Source of the DNA: Gemmatimonadota bacterium
GTDB taxonomy: Bacteria; Gemmatimonadota; Gemmatimonadetes; Gemmatimonadales; GWC2-71-9
Reading direction: 5' to 3'
Length of the DNA stretch: 8,472 nt
Assembly: GCA_029859185.1 (NCBI GenBank)
Contig: JAOUDR010000097.1
Location: 1 to 8,472 of the forward strand
Position numbers and translations under genes: made by a program. Below, in pieces: positions 1 to 8,472 of the stretch (positions are counted from its first letter, which is position 1; each line of letters begins with the position of its first letter). The notes below the pieces were generated by a model. It ran no database searches. It had not been told where the DNA came from and saw nothing but the letters and a program-made list of their open reading frames with translations.

Positions 1-2
1 CA

Positions 3-317
3 CTCGCCGCATCCCTGCCGGACGAATACGCCCGCCTCGAGGCGCAGGTCGCCGCCGCGTTGTTCGAGCACTACGAGCCCGGGCGGGAGGCCTGGCAGAG
101 CGGAGCCATGGCGGGCATGATCGAGTCGTACCCCGAGATCCCGCGGGCCGAGGACGTCTGGGCACACGTGCACTCGGTGCTCGTTGACATCGACCCGTCT
201 CGCCGCGCGTTCCCCGTCGAGGTGCGGTTGAACGTCACGTGGGACGAGGAGCATACGCTTGGTGTCCGCCTGAAGGATGGCAGGCTGGTCGAGCTCTGTG
301 GCAGTACCGGTCCCTGA
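3..317 (+). CDS. 3' end of a small hypothetical protein (5' end outside window)
   Basis: The frame is open from the left edge (first full codon at 3) to a TGA at 315-317, giving at least 104 residues. A TTG at 60 could be an internal start, but the frame upstream reads as normal protein (LPDEYARLEAQVAAALFEHY), so I treat the gene as truncated by the window. The sequence is acidic and soluble, with no signal peptide or membrane segment visible. The C-terminal part, VRLNVTWDEEHTLGVRLKDG, resembles the end of DUF6985-type proteins, where a WD-EH-LG(V/I)-F-DG pattern is common. That match is from memory and is tentative. No function can be assigned. It is followed after 89 bases by the acyl-CoA ligase on the same strand, with no clear terminator between them. 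Confidence 0.6.
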   Translation, partial: LAASLPDEYARLEAQVAAALFEHYEPGREAWQSGAMAGMIESYPEIPRAEDVWAHVHSVLVDIDPSRRAFPVEVRLNVTWDEEHTLGVRLKDGRLVELCGSTGP

Positions 318-406
318 CGACTCCAGGTGCCGATGGCGTTTGGCGTCGGGTCCGGAGCCACGGCCGAGCCCTTGCCCCGCCCCGCCCCCGGCGGAACCTT
401 GCCCCT

Positions 407-2341
407 ATGCCCGGCATCATCTGGCACCCGCCGGCCGCCCTGGTCGCCGACGCCAACGTCACGCGCCTGATGCGGCGCCACGGGATTCCCTCGGTCGATG
501 CGCTGCAGGCGCGTTCGGTGGCCGATCCCACGTGGTTCTGGGACGCCGTCGTCCGCGACCTCGGTATCGCGTTCGTGGAGCCGTACCACACGGTGCGTGA
601 TACGTCGGCCGGCATTCCCTGGACCGACTGGTTCGTGGGCGGCACCCTCAACATCGCGGCCAACTGTCTCGACCGGCACGTGGCCGCCGGCCACGGACAG
701 CGCACCGCGCTCATCGCGGAGCGGGAAGATGGAACGCGGACCATGTACACGTACCGCGAACTCGCGACCGCCGTAGGACGCTGCGCCGCCGGTCTGCGCG
801 CGGCGGGTATCAACGCCGGCGACCGGATCGGCGCCTACATGCCGATGACGGCCGAGGTCGTGATCCAGATGCTCGCGACATTCCAGGTGGGAGCCGTTTT
901 CGTGCCCGTCTTCTCCGGATACGCGGCGCCCGCGCTGGCCGAGCGCCTGCGCCACGCGGAAGCACGCCTGCTGTTCACTGCCGACGTCGCGCACCGGCGC
1001 GGCGCCGTCGTCCCGGTCAAGGCACAGGCGGACGCCGCCGTGGCCGCGGCGCCGAGCGTCTCGCGGGTGGTCGTCGTGCGGACCGGCGCGGACGACGTGC
1101 CGTGGCACGCAGAGCGGGACGTCGCGTGGGACGACTTCCTGGCCTCGGGCACGGACACGACCATCACGTTTCGTGGCGCGATGGACCCCGCCCTCATCCT
1201 CTATACGTCCGGCACGACGGGCCGCCCCAAAGGCACGGTACACAGCCACGCCGGCACGCTAGTGCAGGTCGCGAAGGAGACCGGCTACGCGTTCGATCTC
1301 AAGCCGGACGACCGCTTCTTCTGGCTCACCGACATCGGGTGGATGATGGGACCGTGGACCATCATGGGCGGCCTGTTCCACGGAGCGACCGTAGTGCTGT
1401 ACGACGGCGCGTTCGACTGGCCCGTACCGACACGGCTCTGGTCGCTGCTGGCCGAGCAGCGCGTCACGGTCTTCGGCATCTCTCCCACCGCCGTACGCAT
1501 GGCGATGCGGCAGGGCAGATCCCCGACCGCCGATTTCGATCTCTCGGCGCTGCGCATTCTCGGGTCGACCGGGGAGCCGTGGGACGAAGCGTCGTGGATG
1601 TGGTGCTTCGAAGACGTGGGTGGCGGGCGCTGCCCGATCATCAACATCTCGGGCGGCACCGACATCATCGGCTGCTTTCTGTCCCCGCTGCCCGTCCATC
1701 CCTTGAAGCCTATGACGCTGGTCGGCCCCGGACTCGGCATGGCGGTGGACGTGTGGAACGAGGCGGGCGAGCCGGTGCGAGGCGAGGTCGGCTATCTCGT
1801 CTGCACCGCCCCGGCACCGTCCATGACGCGCGGCCTGTGGCAGGATCCGGCGCGGTACCTCGAGAGCTACTGGTCGAAGTGGCCCGACATCTGGAACCAC
1901 GGCGACTGGGCGCGGATCGACGAAGACGGGTTCTGGTTTGTGCAGGGACGCGCGGACGATACGCTCAAGGTGGCCGGGCGTCGCATTGGCCCGGCCGAGG
2001 TCGAGGGCGCGTTGATCGGGACGGGCAAGGTGAGCGAGGCCGCGGCCATCGGCGTACCGCACGAGATCAAGGGCGAGACGATCGTGTGTTTCGCCGTATT
2101 GAAACCGGGTGTCGAGCCGGAGGACGCGCTGCGCGAGGAACTGCGACAGGCCGTCGTAGACGCCTTGGGGAAGATCGACCGGCCAGAGGCGGTCTACTTC
2201 GTTGGTGATCTCCCCAAGACCCGCAGCGCCAAGATCGTGCGGCGGCTGGTCCGGGCGGTGCATCTGGGTGCGACCGACCTCGGCGACCTGTCGTCGCTGC
2301 AGAATCCGGAATCGCTCGCGGCCATTCGACGGGCGACCTGA
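407..2341 (+). CDS. Acetyl-CoA synthetase-like acyl-CoA ligase (AMP-forming)
   Basis: This 644-residue protein belongs to the ANL adenylate-forming superfamily and is close in length to acetyl-CoA synthetase (about 650). Such enzymes activate a carboxylic acid with ATP to an acyl-AMP, then transfer the acyl group to CoA in the cytoplasm. Motifs in order are the phosphate-binding loop YTSGTTGRPKG (266-276), GSTGEPW (386-392), SGGTDIIG (415-422), GDWARIDEDG (499-508), the hinge region GRADDTLKVAGRRIG (514-528) and PKTRSAKIVRR with the adenylation lysine at K609. That lysine is the known target of reversible acetylation in Acs, so the same control is possible here. The Trp pair that precedes QTE in true acetyl-CoA synthetases is replaced by Ser-Gly, so the substrate is probably larger than acetate. 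I chose ATG 407 because the family N-terminus (IIWHPP) starts there. The frame is open back to a GTG at 239, but that would overlap the preceding gene. No strong Shine-Dalgarno sequence is visible. Confidence 0.9.
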   Translation: MPGIIWHPPAALVADANVTRLMRRHGIPSVDALQARSVADPTWFWDAVVRDLGIAFVEPYHTVRDTSAGIPWTDWFVGGTLNIAANCLDRHVAAGHGQRTALIAEREDGTRTMYTYRELATAVGRCAAGLRAAGINAGDRIGAYMPMTAEVVIQMLATFQVGAVFVPVFSGYAAPALAERLRHAEARLLFTADVAHRRGAVVPVKAQADAAVAAAPSVSRVVVVRTGADDVPWHAERDVAWDDFLASGTDTTITFRGAMDPALILYTSGTTGRPKGTVHSHAGTLVQVAKETGYAFDLKPDDRFFWLTDIGWMMGPWTIMGGLFHGATVVLYDGAFDWPVPTRLWSLLAEQRVTVFGISPTAVRMAMRQGRSPTADFDLSALRILGSTGEPWDEASWMWCFEDVGGGRCPIINISGGTDIIGCFLSPLPVHPLKPMTLVGPGLGMAVDVWNEAGEPVRGEVGYLVCTAPAPSMTRGLWQDPARYLESYWSKWPDIWNHGDWARIDEDGFWFVQGRADDTLKVAGRRIGPAEVEGALIGTGKVSEAAAIGVPHEIKGETIVCFAVLKPGVEPEDALREELRQAVVDALGKIDRPEAVYFVGDLPKTRSAKIVRRLVRAVHLGATDLGDLSSLQNPESLAAIRRAT

Positions 2342-2372
2342 TCCAGGTTGGGGACGTCGCCCGAGCCCGCCG

Positions 2373-4679
<2,307 letters not shown>

Positions 4680-4684
4680 CGCCG

Positions 4685-4689
4685 CCCTC
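4685..4689 (-). promoter_or_regulatory. Ribosome binding site of the kinase gene
   Basis: GAGGG on the minus strand sits 5 bases before the GTG at 4679. It decides between three in-frame start candidates (4733 TTG, 4724 GTG, 4679 GTG), since neither upstream candidate has a purine-rich site at proper spacing. Confidence 0.5.
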
Positions 4690-4779
4690 GTGCGAGGTCC
4701 GTCGAATCTGCCTCCGCCGGTCACCGACGGCAACTAATCGGTGGCCGGCGGACGAGGCCCGGACAACCCGATCAGAACA

Positions 4780-6351
4780 TCACCCTGGACCGTCCCCCTC
4801 GCGCAGGGCCCGGAGAAATGCTTCGCCGTACCGCTCCGCCTTGACCGGACCCACTCCCGACACCTGGAGCAACTCGGCGGGCGTCGTCGGGTGCTGCGCG
4901 ATCATGTCCCACAACACCTGGTCGCCGAACACGATGTAGGCCGGCACACCCTGCGCATCCGCCAGCTGCTTGCGGAGTACGCGCAACCGCTGAAACAGGG
5001 GGTCGGACGGAGACCGACTGCTGACGTCCGTTCCCGCCCGAGCGCTCGCCTCAACCGGCGCGCGCTGGCGCCGCCCGCCGGCGCTCCGCGACTCCGCCGG
5101 CGACGTGACCCGCGCCCGGCCGAAAGCGGCAACCATATCCGGCACCGTGACACCGCTGCACCGGTCGCACGAGCTGCCACAGCGATCGATCCGCTCATCG
5201 AAGTGTGCGAGGATCGCGCGGTGGCGGCACTCATCCGACTCAGCCACCCGGTAAAGCTGCGTCGTGGCCCGCTGTTTGTCCCGGCGCTGCTCCCCGTCCT
5301 CCACCTCGTCCAGAAACCGCTCACGCAGCTTCACGTCCGCCCACGAGTAGAACAGCACGCAGTCGCTGGGCAGGCCGTCCCGGCCGGCGCGGCCCATCTC
5401 CTGGTACCACGACTCGATGTCGCCCGGCATGTCGCGGTGAATCACGAACCGCACGTTGGACTTGTCGATCCCCATCCCGAACGCGATGGTCGCGACGATC
5501 ACGTCCACCTCGTCCCGCGCGAAGGCGTCCTGATGCGTGATGCGCTCGGCGGCAGCGAGGCCGGCGTGATACGGCGCGGCGCGGATGCCCGCCCGCTGGA
5601 GAAACGCCACCGTCTGCTCCACCGTCTTCCGGGCCAGGCAATACACGATGCCGCTCTCGCCCGGATGCCGCCGGATCAGTGCGAGCAGCTCGCGCCGCGT
5701 GTCGCCCTCGCCCTTCTTGCGACACGCGATGCGGAGATTGGGCCGGAAGAACGACCCCTTGTATCCCGCGGGCTTCCGCATGCCGAGCTGGCTGATGATG
5801 TCGCGGGCCACGCGGCGGGTGGCGGTGGCCGTGAGGGCCAGCACCGGCACGTCCCCCAGCTCGGCGCGCAGCCCCGCGAGCCGCCGGTAGGCGGGCCGGA
5901 AGTCGTGCCCCCACTGGGATATGCAGTGTGCCTCGTCCACCACGACCAGCGAGATGGGACAGGCGCGCAGCCGCTCACGCAGCCGCCCGTCGAGCGCTTC
6001 CGGCGCGATGTAGGCAAGCTCGTACCTGCCGTCCTCGAGGCCACGTACCCGCTGGCGCCACTCGTCGGACTCGAGCGACGAGTTGATGGCCGTGGCACGG
6101 AAGCCAAGGGTCGCCAGCGCGTCCACCTGATCCTTCATGAGGCTGATCAGCGGAGAGAGCACCAGCACGGTGCCGGGAAGCAGTCGCGCGGGCACCTGGA
6201 ACGTGAGCGACTTGCCGGCCCCCGTCGGCATCACCGCGATGCAGTCTCGGCCCGCGAGCACGGCCTCGATCACTTCCTGCTGGCCGGGCCGGAAGGTCCC
6301 GTAGCCGAACACGTCGCGGAGGACCGCTTGGGGAGTGGGGGACACGGGCAT
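4780..6351 (-). CDS. recQ: RecQ-type ATP-dependent DNA helicase, no winged-helix domain apparent
   Basis: This 523-residue superfamily 2 helicase is of the RecQ family, 3'-5' enzymes that unwind DNA in recombination and repair. Motif 0 is FRPGQQ (20-25), Walker A MPTGAGKS (41-48, K47), DEAH box 139-142, aromatic-rich loop AHCISQWGHDFRPAY (141-155), motif III LALTATA (171-177), motif V VATIAFGMGIDKSNVRFVIH (286-305) and motif VI SWYQEMGRAGRDG (314-326). Zinc-binding cysteines are C375, C391, C395 and C398. A C-terminal HRDC-like domain (about 449-517: LFQRLRVLRKQLAD, VPAYIVFGD, LLQVSGVGPVKAERYG) binds nucleic acid in relatives. Only about 50 residues, Arg/Ser/Ala-rich, separate the zinc site from HRDC, so the usual winged-helix domain of about 100 residues is missing. 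The protein is shorter than E. coli RecQ (about 610). ATG 6351 is chosen because the helicase core begins just after it. The open frame continues to 6453, but that would overlap the Uma2 gene with low-complexity residues. No strong ribosome binding site is seen. Confidence 0.93.
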   Translation of the reverse strand: MPVSPTPQAVLRDVFGYGTFRPGQQEVIEAVLAGRDCIAVMPTGAGKSLTFQVPARLLPGTVLVLSPLISLMKDQVDALATLGFRATAINSSLESDEWRQRVRGLEDGRYELAYIAPEALDGRLRERLRACPISLVVVDEAHCISQWGHDFRPAYRRLAGLRAELGDVPVLALTATATRRVARDIISQLGMRKPAGYKGSFFRPNLRIACRKKGEGDTRRELLALIRRHPGESGIVYCLARKTVEQTVAFLQRAGIRAAPYHAGLAAAERITHQDAFARDEVDVIVATIAFGMGIDKSNVRFVIHRDMPGDIESWYQEMGRAGRDGLPSDCVLFYSWADVKLRERFLDEVEDGEQRRDKQRATTQLYRVAESDECRHRAILAHFDERIDRCGSSCDRCSGVTVPDMVAAFGRARVTSPAESRSAGGRRQRAPVEASARAGTDVSSRSPSDPLFQRLRVLRKQLADAQGVPAYIVFGDQVLWDMIAQHPTTPAELLQVSGVGPVKAERYGEAFLRALREGDGPG

Positions 6352-6403
6352 GTTCGGCGGCCGGCTCGAGGTCGCGGATCGGGACCCCGGCGTGGCTGGA
6401 ACC

Positions 6404-6946
6404 CTAGACGACCCCGGCGAGCGGACAGACGAACCCCGGCAGGACGTCTTCACCGTCCAACACGCCGTCTGCGTCGATCAGCGACTCGCTCCCGTCGGCT
6501 CGGTACACGCGGGCGAGCCGCCGGTTCGGATCGACGACCCACACGAGCGCGCAGCCGGCGTTCAGCCAATCACCCACCTTCGCGAGCACCTCCCCCGGGC
6601 GGTCGTCACGCGAGAGAACCTCAACCACGAGATCGGGCGCGAGGGCGGCAAAGCCTGCAGGACGCGGATCCGGGACACGCGCGCGGCGGACGAAGGCCAC
6701 ATCTGGGGCCCGCACGGTGTCCGGATCGGTGGCGAGCTTGAACCCCGTCTCGGCTGCCAGCACGTGCCCGAGGTCGTGCGCCTTCACGTGATTGGCGATG
6801 GCCGTGGCGATCGAGAGGGCCACCTCACCATGCCGATAGCCTGCCGGCTCCCTCACGACCAACACACCGCGTACCAGCTCCGTGTGCTTGTTCGGGAGGT
6901 CGAGGCGCAGCAATTCATCCGCGGTCATTGGGACCGAGTCAGGCAT
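6404..6946 (-). CDS. Uma2 family (DUF820) PD-(D/E)XK endonuclease-like protein
   Basis: This protein of 180 residues has the usual length and pattern of the Uma2 family, a restriction-endonuclease-like fold abundant in cyanobacteria and other environmental bacteria and mostly of unproven function. Visible motifs are the N-terminal MTADELLRL (7-15), TELVRGVLVV with E23, H39 in YRHGEVA, PDVAFV (81-86, D82), DLVVEVLSRDDRPGE (105-119, E109) and K123 followed by GDWLNAGCALVWVVDP (125-140). D82, E109 and K123 are the likely metal-binding and catalytic set, all retained. ATG 6946 places the family motif close to the N-terminus and has GGA a few bases upstream. ATG 6976, with GGAG 10 bases before it, is an alternative that adds ten residues. 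The recQ start lies 52 bases downstream, so the two are probably co-transcribed. No toxin, antitoxin or transposon genes accompany it. Confidence 0.85.
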   Translation of the reverse strand: MPDSVPMTADELLRLDLPNKHTELVRGVLVVREPAGYRHGEVALSIATAIANHVKAHDLGHVLAAETGFKLATDPDTVRAPDVAFVRRARVPDPRPAGFAALAPDLVVEVLSRDDRPGEVLAKVGDWLNAGCALVWVVDPNRRLARVYRADGSESLIDADGVLDGEDVLPGFVCPLAGVV

Positions 6947-7043
6947 GCTTCCAAGGTAGGGATGCGAGGTCCGCATGACGAGCAGGCTCCAATCCAGAAG
7001 ACGTACAGTAGCCCGCTCCCGCAGAACCACATAATCGAAACGA

Positions 7044-7060
7044 CGCCGGTTCGGCCGGCG
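7044..7060 (-). terminator. Candidate intrinsic terminator after the aminotransferase gene
   Basis: On the minus strand CGCCGG and CCGGCG form a perfect 6-bp GC stem around a 5-base loop, beginning 12 bases after the aminotransferase stop. The next bases, TCGTTTCGATTA, are T-enriched relative to this GC-rich background but are not a clean T-tract. It would separate the aminotransferase transcript from the Uma2 gene, which starts about 100 bases further on. Confidence 0.45.
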
Positions 7061-7072
7061 ACGGGCCCGCGA

Positions 7073-8281
7073 CTACGTCAGTCGCCCCATCGCCTCCTTC
7101 GCCGCCCGCATGCCGGCACGAATCGTCTCGTCGGGAGTCGCGAACGAGAGCCGCAGGTACCCGTCCTGCATGAACCCGGTCCCCGACGCGGTGACGACCC
7201 CACCCTCGTGAATCAGGTACGCGGCGACGTCGTCCGAAGTGTGCAGGACTTCTCCGGACGGCGTCGTGCGGCCTAACGCTTGCCGCACGTCCCAGAACGA
7301 GTAGAAGCTCGCGGGCGTCGGCCAGACGTTCACGAGCGGGATCCCCGCCACCTCGCGCAACAGGAGGTCACGCTTCAGCTCGAGGTCGTGCAACATCTCG
7401 GGATCGTACGCCTGCTCGATGGCCGCGCGTGCCGAGAGCTGCGTCGGAACGGCCGGGCCCGACGTGTAGTGGCTCTGCAGGTTGACCATGGCACGCGAGA
7501 CATCGGTCGGGGCGACGGACCACCCGATGCGCAGTCCGCCCGTCCGGCGGAAGTTCTTGGAGAGCCCATCCACCTGGATGAGCCACGGCTTGGTCTCGGC
7601 ATCGATTCGAGGCTCGGGAAACGTGCCCCCATCGAACACGATCTTCCAATACAGTCGATCGAGCACGAAGTAGATCCGGTGCGCCACGCAAATTTGGAGC
7701 AGCGTCTCGATCTCCTCGGCGGCGTAGAGTTGCGCCGTCGGGTTCACGGGACTGTTGAGCAGGAAGAGCTTCGCGTGCGGCCGCATCCGCAGGTTACGAA
7801 TCAGATCGTCCGGTCCCACCTTGAGCCGATGCGTCTCACCCGCCGCCGGCAGCACCATGATGGGCGTGGCGTAGGACGCCACCGCCAGCGGCTGATAGCT
7901 CACCCAGGGCGCCGCGTCGAACAGCACGATGTCGGCAGGATTGCAGATGGCGAGAAAGATGTTGAAGAGACTCTGTTTGGCCCCCGCCGTAATGACAACG
8001 TTCTCCGGCCCATACTGCTGCTCGAGCCCCAGCCACCGCAGGACGGCCTTGCGGACCTCCGGTAGACCCGCCGGATCGCCGTACATCGTGTGGCCCTCGC
8101 GGTACGCGCGCTCACCAGCTTCGCGGATGTGCGGCGCCAGATCGCCCTTGGTCTCTCCGAGGCCGAAGTCGTGCACCGGCAGCCCCGCCTCGACGCGCTC
8201 GCCGACCAGCCGCTTCAGTTCGAGGGTGAGCGAGGGCCGGAACTTGCTGATTTTGGTGGAGATGCGCTCGTGGTCGAGCAA
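7073..8281 (-). CDS. Class I/II PLP-dependent aminotransferase (aspartate aminotransferase-like)
   Basis: The gene encodes 402 residues of fold-type I, class I/II aminotransferase, a cytoplasmic enzyme moving an amino group between an amino acid and a 2-oxo acid. Visible landmarks are Y67 in MYGDPAGLPEVR, W126 in APWVSYQP, N180 in NSPVNPTAQ, D208 and Y211 in VLDRLYW, the PLP Schiff-base lysine K242 in GLSKNF, R251 in LRIGW (phosphate binding) and R377 in YLRLSFA (substrate carboxylate). The order and spacing resemble the aspartate aminotransferase Iβ group, but the amino donor cannot be read from sequence. The spacing from K242 to R251 is nine residues, whereas eight is usual (for example SKTYAMTGWR), so the loop has one extra residue. 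The start is TTG 8281, supported by AGGAG 5 bases upstream. No other in-frame start precedes the conserved region. The gene appears to be its own transcription unit. Confidence 0.92.
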   Translation of the reverse strand: MLDHERISTKISKFRPSLTLELKRLVGERVEAGLPVHDFGLGETKGDLAPHIREAGERAYREGHTMYGDPAGLPEVRKAVLRWLGLEQQYGPENVVITAGAKQSLFNIFLAICNPADIVLFDAAPWVSYQPLAVASYATPIMVLPAAGETHRLKVGPDDLIRNLRMRPHAKLFLLNSPVNPTAQLYAAEEIETLLQICVAHRIYFVLDRLYWKIVFDGGTFPEPRIDAETKPWLIQVDGLSKNFRRTGGLRIGWSVAPTDVSRAMVNLQSHYTSGPAVPTQLSARAAIEQAYDPEMLHDLELKRDLLLREVAGIPLVNVWPTPASFYSFWDVRQALGRTTPSGEVLHTSDDVAAYLIHEGGVVTASGTGFMQDGYLRLSFATPDETIRAGMRAAKEAMGRLT

Positions 8282-8286
8282 GGCTG

Positions 8287-8291
8287 CTCCT
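8287..8291 (-). promoter_or_regulatory. Shine-Dalgarno site fixing a TTG start of the aminotransferase gene
   Basis: AGGAG on the minus strand lies 5 bases before TTG 8281. It is the strongest ribosome binding site in the window and is the main reason to accept a rare TTG initiation codon. Confidence 0.65.
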
Positions 8292-8307
8292 GGGAAGGCC
8301 CACAGAT

Positions 8308-8336
8308 AGGGTACGCTCGGGTTGCCGTGGGAGCAA
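8308..8336 (-). promoter_or_regulatory. Weak sigma70-like promoter candidate for the aminotransferase gene
   Basis: On the minus strand TTGCTC (8331-8336) and TACCCT (8308-8313) are separated by 17 bases, upstream of the aminotransferase start. Each box matches the sigma70 consensus at only about half its positions, so this is a position-based guess. Confidence 0.2.
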
Positions 8337-8376
8337 TCGCTCGACGCGGCGTCCTTCAGAACGCAGTTGCTTGGCC

Positions 8377-8388
8377 GAGCCCGGGCTC
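8377..8388. repeat. 12-bp perfect palindrome GAGCCCGGGCTC
   Basis: The bases 8377-8388 are self-complementary around a CCCGGG core and overlap the start of the tandem repeat that follows. The site lies about 100 bases upstream of the aminotransferase start codon. It could be a dimeric regulator site or a chance GC-rich palindrome. Confidence 0.5.
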
Positions 8389-8434
8389 TCAGCCCAGGAC
8401 TCCCTCAACTTCGCTCTCAGCCCGGGACTCCCTC
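8385..8434. repeat. Two-copy imperfect tandem repeat, 28-bp period
   Basis: A 22-base unit beginning GCTCTCAGCCC and ending GGACTCCCTC occurs at 8385-8406 and again at 8413-8434. The copies differ at one base (A at 8396, G at 8424) and are separated by a 6-base spacer. The block is non-coding, on the upstream side of the aminotransferase gene. No further copy is seen in the remaining 38 bases of the window, though the array could continue beyond the edge. Confidence 0.75.
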
Positions 8435-8472
8435 TCCCAAGCCAGCCCCGCTAGCCGACCGTCAGATCCAAC

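Noticed and set aside
382..394. CCGCC-CCC-GGCGG hairpin shortly before the ligase start, considered as a terminator
   Set aside because: It is only a 5-bp stem with a 3-base loop and no following T-tract, in a very C-rich stretch where such pairing is expected by chance.
239..406. Upstream extension of the ligase from GTG 239
   Set aside because: The extra 56 residues are low-complexity Arg/Pro-rich sequence, overlap the preceding gene, and precede the normal Acs-family N-terminus.
71..1249. A minus-strand open frame of 392 codons opposite the ligase N-terminal half
   Set aside because: There are no family motifs and the composition is Arg/Gly/His-rich. The plus-strand ligase explains the region.
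6352..6453. Longer recQ product starting at ATG 6453
   Set aside because: It would overlap the Uma2 coding end by 50 bases and add a Ser/Arg/Pro-rich leader not expected in RecQ.
4741..6741. A plus-strand open frame of 666 codons opposite recQ and part of the Uma2 gene
   Set aside because: The composition is Arg/Pro/His/Ala-rich with no recognisable domain. It runs across two real genes and is a GC-bias shadow.
8385..8434. The tandem repeat as the start of a CRISPR array
   Set aside because: There are only two units with a 6-base spacer, and no cas genes are present. CRISPR spacers are about 30 bases long.

Overview
The window is GC-rich bacterial chromosomal DNA with densely packed genes. 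It carries two plus-strand genes at the left (the first cut by the window edge), then four consecutive minus-strand genes. I see no RNA genes, insertion sequences, CRISPR array or prophage genes. The best clue to the host is the membrane Ser/Thr kinase, whose wording (LLYYVMPFVDGETLRDRL, a typical N-terminus, a TolB/FlgO-like plus TPR C-terminal half) is the style multiplied in Gemmatimonadota. I suggest that phylum or a close relative, from pattern memory and not from a search.

Layout: 3-317 (+) is the 3' end of a small protein of unknown function. 407-2341 (+) is an acetyl-CoA-synthetase-like acyl-CoA ligase. It converges on 2373-4679 (-), the transmembrane Ser/Thr kinase, with 31 bases between the stops and an 8-bp hairpin spanning the junction. 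Upstream of the kinase on the same strand come a RecQ-type helicase (4780-6351), a Uma2-family PD-(D/E)XK protein (6404-6946) and a PLP-dependent class I aminotransferase (7073-8281). A hairpin at 7044-7060 probably separates the aminotransferase transcript from the rest. The final ~190 bases (8282-8472) hold the aminotransferase ribosome binding site, a weak promoter candidate, a 12-bp palindrome and a two-copy 28-bp tandem repeat, but no gene.

Function: Uma2, RecQ and the kinase are spaced closely enough (52 and 100 bases) to be co-transcribed, but their roles do not form an obvious pathway. The ligase and aminotransferase are ordinary central or amino-acid metabolism. I found no convincing new multi-gene system. 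The points worth checking are protein-level departures from family norms: a Gly in place of the acetate-gating Trp in the ligase, a RecQ with no room for the winged-helix domain, a one-residue insertion in the aminotransferase PLP loop, and the repeat element beyond the aminotransferase start.
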